A stretch of DNA of 6,469 nucleotides, taken from contig CAJBHN010000701.1 in assembly GCA_903952805.1 (NCBI GenBank), positions 1 to 6,469 of the forward strand. The letters are read 5' to 3'. Positions 1 to 4,973 of this stretch are shown here, in pieces. The position numbers and the translations under genes were made by a program. Under the pieces are notes generated by a model. The model was not told the origin of the DNA, searched no databases, and worked only from the letters and a program-made list of their open reading frames with translations. Every line of letters begins with the position of its first letter. Positions within the stretch are counted from its first letter, which is position 1. Origin of the DNA: an uncultured Myxococcales bacterium. GTDB taxonomy: Bacteria > Myxococcota > UBA727 > VGSZ01.

Positions 1-736
1 CCGAGATGATGAGAGGCGTGCGGGCTTCGTCGATGAGGATGGAGTCCACTTCGTCGACGATGGCGAAGCCGTGGCCCCGCTGCTGATAGTCCTTCAGCGA
101 GAACTTCATGTTGTCGCGCAGATAGTCGAAGCCGAACTCGTTGTTTTGGCCGTAGGTGATGTCGGACTGATAGGCCTCGCGCTTGGCGCGCTCGGGCTGG
201 TGCGGGACGACGACACCACAGGTCAGACCCATGAAGCGATAGATGCGGCTCATCCACTCGGCATCGCGGGTGGCGAGGTAGTCGTTGACGGTGACGACGT
301 GGACGCTCTCGCCGGTCAGCGCGTTGAGCACCGCGGGACAGGTGGCGACCAGCGTCTTGCCTTCGCCCGTCTTCATCTCGGCGACCTTGCCGGAGTGAAG
401 CACCATGCCGCCCACCAGCTGCACGTCGTAGTGGCGCATGCCCATGACCCGCTTGCCCGCCTCACGGGTGAGGGCAAAGACCTCGTTGAGGTAGGGGTCG
501 AGGAGGAGGTTCATCTCCTCGCGGGTCAGGTCTTCACCCTTTTGCAGCTTGGGGGCTTTTTGGGCCTTCACCGCTTTTTCGATCTCGACCTTCAACTCGA
601 GGATGCGAGCAGAGATGCGGGAGTCGCTGAGACCCTTCACCCGCTCTTCCCAGGTGCCGATGGCGAGCGCTCGAGCCATGAGAGGCTTGAGTTCACGGTC
701 GTTCTTGGTGCCGAAGATCTTGGCGATGAATCCCAT
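1..736 (-). CDS. secA: Preprotein translocase ATPase SecA, N-terminal part (truncated by window edge)
   Basis: SecA is the ATPase motor that pushes unfolded preproteins through the SecYEG channel. The visible 245 residues begin MGFIAKIFGTKNDREL, the usual SecA start. They contain the Q-motif region (MRHYDVQLVGG, about 100-110), Walker A MKTGEGKT (121-128), the VVTVNDYLATRDAEW segment (148-161), the ITYGQNNEFGFDYLRDNM block (193-210) and Walker B with its extension, VDEVDSILIDEARTP (227-241). These are near-identical to well-known SecAs. The protein continues past the left edge, so the preprotein cross-linking, helical scaffold and C-terminal zinc regions cannot be judged. The helical linker at about 40-82 is divergent and looks slightly longer than in E. 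coli. The ATG at 734-736 is the only start that gives the conserved N-terminus; the ribosome site is weak (GAGA about 8 bases upstream). It is separated from the lipoprotein gene by a terminator, so it is probably its own transcription unit. Confidence 0.98.
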   Translation of the reverse strand, partial: MGFIAKIFGTKNDRELKPLMARALAIGTWEERVKGLSDSRISARILELKVEIEKAVKAQKAPKLQKGEDLTREEMNLLLDPYLNEVFALTREAGKRVMGMRHYDVQLVGGMVLHSGKVAEMKTGEGKTLVATCPAVLNALTGESVHVVTVNDYLATRDAEWMSRIYRFMGLTCGVVVPHQPERAKREAYQSDITYGQNNEFGFDYLRDNMKFSLKDYQQRGHGFAIVDEVDSILIDEARTPLIIS

Positions 737-754
737 GGCGCGTCTCTACAGTGT

Positions 755-767
755 GGGTCTCAGACCC
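755..767. repeat. Short inverted repeat in the secA leader
   Basis: GGGTCT (755-760) and AGACCC (762-767) form a 6-base perfect inverted repeat around a single central base, about 18 bases before the secA start codon. It could be a small operator half-site pair or a chance palindrome. The single-base centre means the RNA would pair only part of the arms. No matching copy was noticed elsewhere in the window. Confidence 0.3.
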
Positions 768-843
768 GAAAGCAGCTTCCGTCGAGGGCGAAAGGTCCTC
801 ATGAGGCTGATGACGCGACGCGTTACAGCTTGGCGGAACCAGG

Positions 844-871
844 ACGGTAAGGCCGGGGAGGCCGCCGTCAA
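844..871 (-). promoter_or_regulatory. Candidate sigma-70-type promoter for secA
   Basis: On the minus strand TTGACG (plus 866-871) matches the -35 consensus at five of six bases. It is followed after 16 bases by TACCGT (plus 844-849), a weak -10. The position is downstream of the lipoprotein terminator and about 110 bases before the secA start, where a secA promoter is expected. The -10 is poor and GC-rich DNA gives chance hits, so this is only a candidate. Confidence 0.3.
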
Positions 872-902
872 GGGCTCCGACGACCGTCGTCGACGGAGAC
901 GG

Positions 903-950
903 CCGAAAAGAGCGCAGCCCCGGCTCCGCCGTGGCGAAGTCGGGGCTGCG
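903..950 (-). terminator. Rho-independent terminator of the Cys-rich lipoprotein gene
   Basis: CGCAGCCCCG (913-922) and CGGGGCTGCG (941-950) are perfect 10-base inverted repeats. Inside them, after one mismatch, six more pairs can form (positions 924-929 with 934-939, including one G-U) closing a four-base loop. Read on the minus strand the hairpin is followed by CTCTTTTC (912-905), a moderate U tract. The plus-strand side has no T tract, so it acts for minus-strand transcription. It begins about 57 bases after the lipoprotein stop codon and insulates secA from that gene. Confidence 0.8.
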
Positions 951-973
951 GCGGCACCCGGGGGGCCGGTTGC

Positions 974-1014
974 TCAGTGGCTGATCAGTGGCTGATCAGC
1001 CACTGATCAGTGGC
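974..1014. repeat. Array of three TGATCA palindromes at 11-base spacing
   Basis: TGATCA occurs at 982-987, 993-998 and 1004-1009, exactly 11 bases apart, separated by five-base spacers GTGGC, GCCAC and GTGGC; the middle spacer is the reverse complement of the other two. A partial copy (TCAGTGGC) starts at 974. Positions 981-1010 are a perfect 30-base palindrome. The minus-strand stop codon of the Cys-rich lipoprotein (1007-1009) is the TGA of the rightmost core. Each core reads TGA on both strands, and the 11-base period puts stops in all six frames. No function can be assigned from sequence; a protein-binding site, an RNA hairpin pair after the stop codon, or a small recombination-derived repeat are all possible. 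Confidence 0.85.
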
Positions 1015-2656
1015 GACGGCGGCGCCAGCGCAGCGGCACGATCACGGCCAACAGCACGAAGGTCTGAAAGAAGCCCTTGTCCGACGTGCAGCCGACGGCC
1101 TGGGCGCCGCACACGAGCCGGACGCAGGTGCCAGACAGGCATTGGTCGTCGGTGGTGCACTGGCCGCCGGCTTCGGCCTGGACGGCGCAGACGCTGTCGG
1201 CGCCGCAAAAGGTGCCGAAGTCGCAGTCGAGCTCGGTGCAGTTGTCGCCGACGCCGGGGACGGGCTGACAGGTGCTGGCGGCATCGCAGACAAAGCCGGG
1301 AGCGCAGCCGTCGTCGATGGAACAAGCGCCGCTTTGGGGGGCCGCAGCGCAGGTGTCGCCAACGCACAGGTTGTCGCCGGTGCACTCGTCGTCGGTGGTG
1401 CAGGGATCACCGGCGTCGCCCGCGCGGCACTGGCCGTCGACGCACGCGCCCTCAAGGCAGAACGTGGTGGTGTCTTCACCGCAGGCCTCGCCGAGGCCGG
1501 GGACGGTGACGCAGGTGCCGGCGGCGCCGCAGTCGAGGCTGTCGTCGCGGCATTCTTCGAAGTCGTCGCAGGGGCCGCCGACGGCACTGCCGCTGACGCA
1601 GACGTTGGTGGCCTCGTCGCAGACGAAGCTGTGGCGGCAGTCGACGGTGCTGCGGCAGGCGTCACCAGCGGCGCCGCGGTCCTGGCAGGCGGCGGCACCG
1701 GCCCCTGGGATGCTGGGGCGACACACGGAGCACCCAGCGCTGCAGACGTCGGCGGCGGCGTCGCAGGAGGCACCGTCGTTCTTGGTGACGACGCAGGTGC
1801 CGGCGGGGCCGCAGGCGGTGGTGGGGTTGCCGTCGGCGTCGGGCAGCAGCTCGCAGTCGTCGCCGGAGGCGCAGACGCCCCCGACGAGGCTGCGGGCCTG
1901 GCAGGTGCCGAGTTCGTCGGCGGGATCGGCCCCGACGGGAGGCAGCGTCAGGTCGCAACGCAGGGTGTCGCCGCACTCTGAGGCATCGGCGCAGGTGTCA
2001 CCGACGACGGGAGCCGGTCCCGGAGGCGCTGGTTCGACGCAGACGAAGTTGGTGCATTCGAGGTCCGCGTCGCAGGTGCGTGCCGACGGGGCGACGATGT
2101 CGGTCTGGGGCAAACAGGGCTCGTTGAGTGCCGCGGGGGCCGTGCAGGTGAACACCTGACGAACGATGTCGGTGGCCTCGCACAAGAGCTCTCCCTCGCA
2201 GTCCCATGCCTGCTCGCAGGGCTCGCCGGCCCCGACCAGCGACACAAACAAGGCGTCGCAGGCCGCAGGTGGCGCCGCCTCGCCGGCGGGGATGAAGTCG
2301 GCGCAGGCCTGGACGTTGGCGACGTTCATCGTCACGCGGCCGCCCGTCAGGGCCGTCTGGAATTCCTGGGTGACGGGATTGGCCGGGTCAGCGCAGCCCG
2401 CGCGAATCTCGGCGATTTCAGCAGCCGGAAATTCGGGGATGACGTCGGTGGCCGAGCAGCGCGCGAACCCGCCACCACCAAACAGCGACCCGAGGAACGT
2501 GCTCTGGCCGCGGGTGTAGACGGTGCAGAGTTCGACAGCGTCGTCGAGGTCGACCTCACCTTCGCCTTCGCCCTCGGCGATGGGCTCGTCGCAGCTGCAG
2601 CCAGAAAGTGCGAGCCCAGACAGCAGGGCGGGCAAGAGAATAAGCGACAGTTTCAT
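1007..2656 (-). CDS. Cysteine-rich repeat lipoprotein with C-terminal sorting-like tail
   Basis: Predicted 549-residue envelope protein of unknown function. The start at 2654-2656 gives a lipoprotein signal peptide: MKLSL, a hydrophobic stretch, then the lipobox LSGC with Cys20 as the lipidation site. A Gly-Glu-rich linker follows (EGEGEGE, 28-34), typical of delta-proteobacterial lipoproteins. Residues about 35-140 form a less repetitive domain with sparse cysteines. From about 144 to 516 there are ten or eleven modules of roughly 27-45 residues with the pattern G-x-x-C, C, C, C and Asp-rich loops, resembling disulfide-bonded EB/Dickkopf-type repeats. By hand count there are 57 cysteines. 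The end has Cys523, a hydrophobic segment (529-542) and RWRRRRH. An in-frame ATG at 2740 would add 28 non-signal residues and is not preferred. The ribosome site GGAGG (2669-2673) sits in a terminator hairpin. Adhesion, protease inhibition or a cell-surface scaffold are guesses. Confidence 0.9.
   Translation of the reverse strand: MKLSLILLPALLSGLALSGCSCDEPIAEGEGEGEVDLDDAVELCTVYTRGQSTFLGSLFGGGGFARCSATDVIPEFPAAEIAEIRAGCADPANPVTQEFQTALTGGRVTMNVANVQACADFIPAGEAAPPAACDALFVSLVGAGEPCEQAWDCEGELLCEATDIVRQVFTCTAPAALNEPCLPQTDIVAPSARTCDADLECTNFVCVEPAPPGPAPVVGDTCADASECGDTLRCDLTLPPVGADPADELGTCQARSLVGGVCASGDDCELLPDADGNPTTACGPAGTCVVTKNDGASCDAAADVCSAGCSVCRPSIPGAGAAACQDRGAAGDACRSTVDCRHSFVCDEATNVCVSGSAVGGPCDDFEECRDDSLDCGAAGTCVTVPGLGEACGEDTTTFCLEGACVDGQCRAGDAGDPCTTDDECTGDNLCVGDTCAAAPQSGACSIDDGCAPGFVCDAASTCQPVPGVGDNCTELDCDFGTFCGADSVCAVQAEAGGQCTTDDQCLSGTCVRLVCGAQAVGCTSDKGFFQTFVLLAVIVPLRWRRRRH
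1010..1090 (-). other. C-terminal Cys / transmembrane / Arg-cluster tail of the lipoprotein
   Basis: These codons give residues 523-549. A Cys is followed by TSDKG, then FFQTFVLLAVIVPL as a short transmembrane segment, then RWRRRRH at the very end. A signature Cys, one hydrophobic helix and a terminal Arg cluster is the layout of MYXO-CTERM and related sorting signals, which are processed by rhombosortase- or CAAX-like membrane proteases. The segment is shorter and less Gly/Ala-rich than a standard MYXO-CTERM, so the family assignment is tentative; the three-part layout itself is plainly visible. Confidence 0.6.
1109..2227 (-). repeat. Cys-rich module repeats within the lipoprotein (residues about 144-516)
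   Basis: Ten or eleven consecutive modules share the plan C-x(5)-C-x(5-6)-C-x(5-7)-C, followed by a Gly-containing link to the next C. Clear examples begin at Cys334 (ACRSTVDCRHSFVCDE), Cys419 (PCTTDDECTGDNLCVGDTC), Cys445 (ACSIDDGCAPGFVCD) and Cys500 (QCTTDDQCLSGTC). DNA-level identity between modules is limited, so the duplications are old or diversified. The high GC of these codons produces long open frames on both strands that are not genes. Confidence 0.8.
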
Positions 2657-2702
2657 GAAAAAAACGAGCCTCCGGGGCGTGGCGTACCACTCCACCGGAG
2701 GC
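2657..2702 (-). terminator. Rho-independent terminator after gdhA, abutting the lipoprotein start codon
   Basis: GCCTCCGG (2668-2675) and CCGGAGGC (2695-2702) form a perfect 8-base outer stem. With a bulged base and one A-G mismatch it continues as two G-C pairs and a GTGG/CCAC inner stem (2679-2682 with 2687-2690), closed on the minus strand by a UACG tetraloop of the very stable UNCG class. On the minus strand it is followed by TCG and seven consecutive T residues (2664-2658). It lies about 52 bases past the gdhA stop. The U tract ends one base before the lipoprotein ATG, so any transcript reaching that gene from upstream must pass through this structure. Confidence 0.88.
2669..2673 (-). 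promoter_or_regulatory. Shine-Dalgarno of the Cys-rich lipoprotein, sequestered in the terminator stem
   Basis: GGAGG on the minus strand is the only good ribosome binding site before the ATG at 2656. The spacing is 12 bases, longer than ideal, because the U tract lies between. The same bases form the 3' arm of the terminator stem, so when the hairpin folds the site is fully paired. This suggests coupled control of transcription and translation, or low basal expression; that part is inference. Confidence 0.55.
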
Positions 2703-2753
2703 CGTCGAGCGGGGTCACCACGACCCACGCCATCCGTCATGTCACCGTCACCG

Positions 2754-4082
2754 TCAGGGCCAGATGCCGCGGGCGCGGTAGACCTCTCGCAAGCGCTCCA
2801 GCGCGATCGCGTAGCTGGCGGTGCGAGCGTCGCATTTGAGGTCGCGGGCCTTGTCCATCACCGACTGGTAGTTGCGCCGCATCTTGCGCTCGAGGCGCTG
2901 CTGGACCTCGTCGGCGTCCCAGCTCTCGCTGCGCTTGTTCTGCAGCCACTCGAAGTAGCTGACGATGACACCGCCGGAGTTGGCGAGGATGTCGGGGATG
3001 ACGTCGATGCCGCGCTCGGCGAGTACGCGGTCGCCGTCGAGGTCGGTGGGGCCGTTGGCGCCTTCGACGACAACCTTGGCGCGGATTTCCTTGGCTTCGT
3101 CCAGGCCAATCTGCAGCTCGAGGGCCGCCGGCACCAGAATGTCCACCTCGAGCGCGAAGAATTCCTCGCGGCTGATGCGACGACCACCGGGGTAGCCGTC
3201 GAGGGAGTGGTTCTTCTTGTTGTGCTCGGCGAGCTTGTGGGGGTTGAAGCCCTCGGCGTTGTAGTAGTAGCCGGTGTGGTCGCCGACCGCCGTCAACGTC
3301 ACGCCCATGCGCGACAAGATGCGGGCCGTGTGGCTGCCGACGTTGCCAAAGCCCTGCACGGCCAGCGTGCTGCCATCGAGGGTGAAGCGCTTGCTGTGGG
3401 CCCACTCCTGGATGCAATAGACCACGCCCTGGCCGGTGGCGCCGTCGCGCCCCTGGCTGCCACCGCAGGCGATGGACTTGCCCGTCACGACACGCTTGAC
3501 GGCCTGGCGGTCGACGGCGGCGTTGATGTTGACGTAGGTGTCCATCATCCAGTCCATCGTCTGGCTGTTGGTGCCCATGTCGGGAGCGGGGATGTCGTAC
3601 TCGGGGCCGATGTTGTTGCCCAATGCGTGGGTGAAGCGGCGGGTGATGCGCTCCAGGTCCTCGTGGCTGTAGTCCTTGGGATTGAACTTCACGCCGCCCT
3701 TGCCGCCGCCATAGGGCAGGCCGGCCAGCGCGCACTTCCACGTCATCCACGACGCCAGCGCCTTGCACTCGTCGAGGTAGACATCCTGGTGGTAGCGGAT
3801 GCCACCCTTGTAGGGACCAAGGATGTTGTTGTGCTGGACCCGATAGCCCTTGAACATCCGGACCTCGCCAGACTTCAGGCGCACCGGGAAGTGGATGATC
3901 AGCTCGTTTTTGGGCTGGCTGACGATCGTGTTGATGTCGGGGTCGAGGTTGATGGCCGCGGCACCGCGGGCCAACTGCTGTGTGACGACGTCGAACAGGT
4001 TGTGGCGCGTGTGATGGGCGTCGGGCGCCGACTCGGTCGCGGTCGCCATCGTGGCGTCGTCTTTGGCTTTTTTGGCGGACAT
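2754..4082 (-). CDS. gdhA: Glutamate dehydrogenase (hexameric, small-subunit class)
   Basis: Interconverts glutamate and 2-oxoglutarate plus ammonium with a nicotinamide coenzyme, in the cytoplasm. The 442 residues are complete for the class of about 420-450. The N-terminal substrate domain shows PYKGGIR (90-96, substrate-binding Lys92), PYGGGKGG (123-130, catalytic Lys128) and PAPDMGTN (165-172, catalytic Asp168). The Rossmann domain shows GFGNVG (244-249), followed by an acidic residue Asp268 at the end of the second strand region, which leans toward NAD over NADP but does not prove it. VEGANGPTD (339-347) and IPDILANSGGVIVSYFEW (362-379) are strongly conserved family blocks. The start at 4080-4082 has a good GGGAG five bases upstream; Met12 is a less likely alternative. 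The first 25 residues are polar and unlike the core, a modest extension. The stop is followed by two further in-frame TGA codons and then a strong terminator, so it appears monocistronic. Confidence 0.97.
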   Translation of the reverse strand: MSAKKAKDDATMATATESAPDAHHTRHNLFDVVTQQLARGAAAINLDPDINTIVSQPKNELIIHFPVRLKSGEVRMFKGYRVQHNNILGPYKGGIRYHQDVYLDECKALASWMTWKCALAGLPYGGGKGGVKFNPKDYSHEDLERITRRFTHALGNNIGPEYDIPAPDMGTNSQTMDWMMDTYVNINAAVDRQAVKRVVTGKSIACGGSQGRDGATGQGVVYCIQEWAHSKRFTLDGSTLAVQGFGNVGSHTARILSRMGVTLTAVGDHTGYYYNAEGFNPHKLAEHNKKNHSLDGYPGGRRISREEFFALEVDILVPAALELQIGLDEAKEIRAKVVVEGANGPTDLDGDRVLAERGIDVIPDILANSGGVIVSYFEWLQNKRSESWDADEVQQRLERKMRRNYQSVMDKARDLKCDARTASYAIALERLREVYRARGIWP

Positions 4083-4087
4083 GCTGA

Positions 4088-4092
4088 CTCCC
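4088..4092 (-). promoter_or_regulatory. Shine-Dalgarno of gdhA
   Basis: GGGAG on the minus strand lies five bases before the ATG at 4080-4082. This supports that start over the internal Met12, which has no comparable site. Confidence 0.7.
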
Positions 4093-4142
4093 AGTGGAAG
4101 TTCTGATCTTCTTCGGCTGACGGCCGTGAAACAGGTGCGTCG

Positions 4143-4172
4143 TCGTTAGCAGAGCGTCGGGGCCGGAGCCAA
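4143..4172 (-). promoter_or_regulatory. Candidate promoter for gdhA
   Basis: On the minus strand TTGGCT (plus 4167-4172) is followed after 18 bases by TAACGA (plus 4143-4148), preceded by TGC, as in an extended -10 element. The site lies about 60 bases upstream of the gdhA start in the divergent gap between gdhA and the outer-membrane protein gene. The -10 hexamer is weak, so confidence is low. No equally good plus-strand promoter was seen in the same gap. Confidence 0.22.
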
Positions 4173-4200
4173 CTCGCAATCGCCACCACCGCGCGGCTAT

Positions 4201-4238
4201 GGTGCCGGCTCACTGCCGATGCGGGCTGGGCTGGCACC
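4201..4238 (+). promoter_or_regulatory. Possible leader hairpin before the beta-barrel gene
   Basis: GGTGCCGGCTC (4201-4211) can pair with GGGCTGGCACC (4228-4238) as an 11-pair RNA stem with two G-U wobbles, closing a 16-base loop, about 50 bases before the start at 4287. No T tract follows, so it is not a terminator. It could be a 5' leader structure if transcription starts upstream of it, or chance pairing in GC-rich DNA. Confidence 0.25.
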
Positions 4239-4276
4239 GCGGACGTCATGGCTTTTCTTGGCTTGGCCAAGGACCT

Positions 4277-4280
4277 GGAG
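4277..4280 (+). promoter_or_regulatory. Shine-Dalgarno deciding the start of the beta-barrel gene
   Basis: GGAG lies six bases before the ATG at 4287 and three bases before the adjacent ATG at 4284. The upstream in-frame ATG at 4248 has no such site. The spacing favours 4287. A 10-base palindrome CTTGGCCAAG (4262-4271) lies just upstream and could be an operator or chance. Confidence 0.55.
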
Positions 4281-4286
4281 AAAATG

Positions 4287-4943
4287 ATGCGTTGCGTTGT
4301 CATGTTGCTCGCCCTCGCCTTGTGTGCGCCGGCAGCGTCGGCCCAGTCGGTCGATGCGCTGGTGTTGGATGCGACGACGTTGGACGATGTCGGGTCGTTT
4401 TTGACCGAGCACGGCGCCTTTGTGCCCCTGGTCCAAGACACCCAGCCCACTCCGCGCCGTTCCAGCGCCGGCGGCGGTGCCTCGTTGCCGCCGCAGTTGT
4501 CGGGCGTGGGCATCGGCCTGCAGGTGGGCTCACCCACCGCGCTGACCATCAAGTTCGCCGGCGTGCAGCAAAACGGCTTCGTCCTCGGCATCGGCGCCGG
4601 CTTCAATTACAACCGCTACGGTGCCTCGCTGTCCCTGCACGGCGACTACCTGCTGCACCTCGCCACGCTGGTGCGCGACAGCCAACTCGCGCTGACGTTT
4701 TACGCCGGCGTCGGCCTGTGGGTGGCCATCGGTGACAACGGCTACGGCTTCATCAGCAACGGCAGGCCCTATTATTTCGGCCTCAACTATTTCGGCGTCG
4801 GCGTCCGGGTGCCGCTGGGTCTGTCGCTGTCGTTTGCCGCAGCGCCCGTTGAGATCTACCTCGAGCTCGACCCGGCGCTCTTTGTCTTTCCCGGCGTCGA
4901 CTTCGGCGTCGGCGCCTCGCTGGGCTTCCGCTGGCACTTCTGA
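4287..4943 (+). CDS. Small outer-membrane beta-barrel protein (BAPKO_0422/DUF3996-like)
   Basis: Predicted 218-residue outer-membrane protein of unknown substrate. The start MRCVVMLLALALCAPAASA gives a Sec signal peptide with an AASA|QS cleavage site after residue 19. A polar linker rich in Pro, Ser and Gly follows (about 50-70). From residue 72 to the end the protein alternates polar and hydrophobic residues with many Gly and aromatic residues, as in transmembrane beta strands, and it ends GFRWHF with the terminal Phe used for outer-membrane assembly by BamA. The blocks GSPTALTIKF (81-90), SLHGDYLLHL (116-125), GVRVPLGLS (172-180), PVEIYLELDPAL (187-198) and the final strand follow the plan I recall for BAPKO_0422/DUF3996-type barrels in Myxococcota. 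That family name is from memory; the barrel call rests on the sequence. An ATG at 4248 would place 13 residues before the signal peptide and is less likely. It is transcribed divergently from gdhA and converges with the helicase gene across 30 bases. Confidence 0.88.
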   Translation: MRCVVMLLALALCAPAASAQSVDALVLDATTLDDVGSFLTEHGAFVPLVQDTQPTPRRSSAGGGASLPPQLSGVGIGLQVGSPTALTIKFAGVQQNGFVLGIGAGFNYNRYGASLSLHGDYLLHLATLVRDSQLALTFYAGVGLWVAIGDNGYGFISNGRPYYFGLNYFGVGVRVPLGLSLSFAAAPVEIYLELDPALFVFPGVDFGVGASLGFRWHF

Positions 4944-4973
4944 GCAGTCAGGCTGGCCCCACCATCGCCGTCG

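Noticed and set aside
71..850. Plus-strand open frame of 259 residues over secA
   Set aside because: Antisense shadow of secA; the minus-strand frame carries all SecA motifs.
1010..1981. Long plus-strand open frame (323 residues, Ala/Gly/Val-rich), with another at 1272-2159
   Set aside because: Both lie antisense to the Cys-rich lipoprotein, have low-complexity composition typical of the complement of GC-rich codons, and show no domain, signal or ribosome site.
2657..2740. Upstream ATG at 2740 as the lipoprotein start
   Set aside because: It would place 28 polar residues, encoded by the terminator hairpin, before a perfect lipoprotein signal peptide; the inner ATG at 2656 has GGAGG upstream.
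2523..4106. Plus-strand open frame of 527 residues across gdhA
   Set aside because: It is antisense to gdhA, whose motifs are unmistakable; the Ala/Val/Asp-rich translation is the usual shadow of third-position GC bias.
2737..4179. Minus-strand open frame of 480 residues in another frame over gdhA
   Set aside because: Arg/Pro/His/Gln-rich translation, no recognisable domain, and fully overlaps the true gdhA frame.
4248..4286. Upstream ATG at 4248 as the start of the beta-barrel protein
   Set aside because: It would add 13 residues before the signal peptide and lacks a ribosome site, while GGAG sits at proper spacing before 4287.
4944..4973. Bidirectional terminator between the converging beta-barrel and helicase genes
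   Set aside because: The 30-base gap has no inverted repeat with a T tract in either direction; termination there must use other means or lie within the coding ends.
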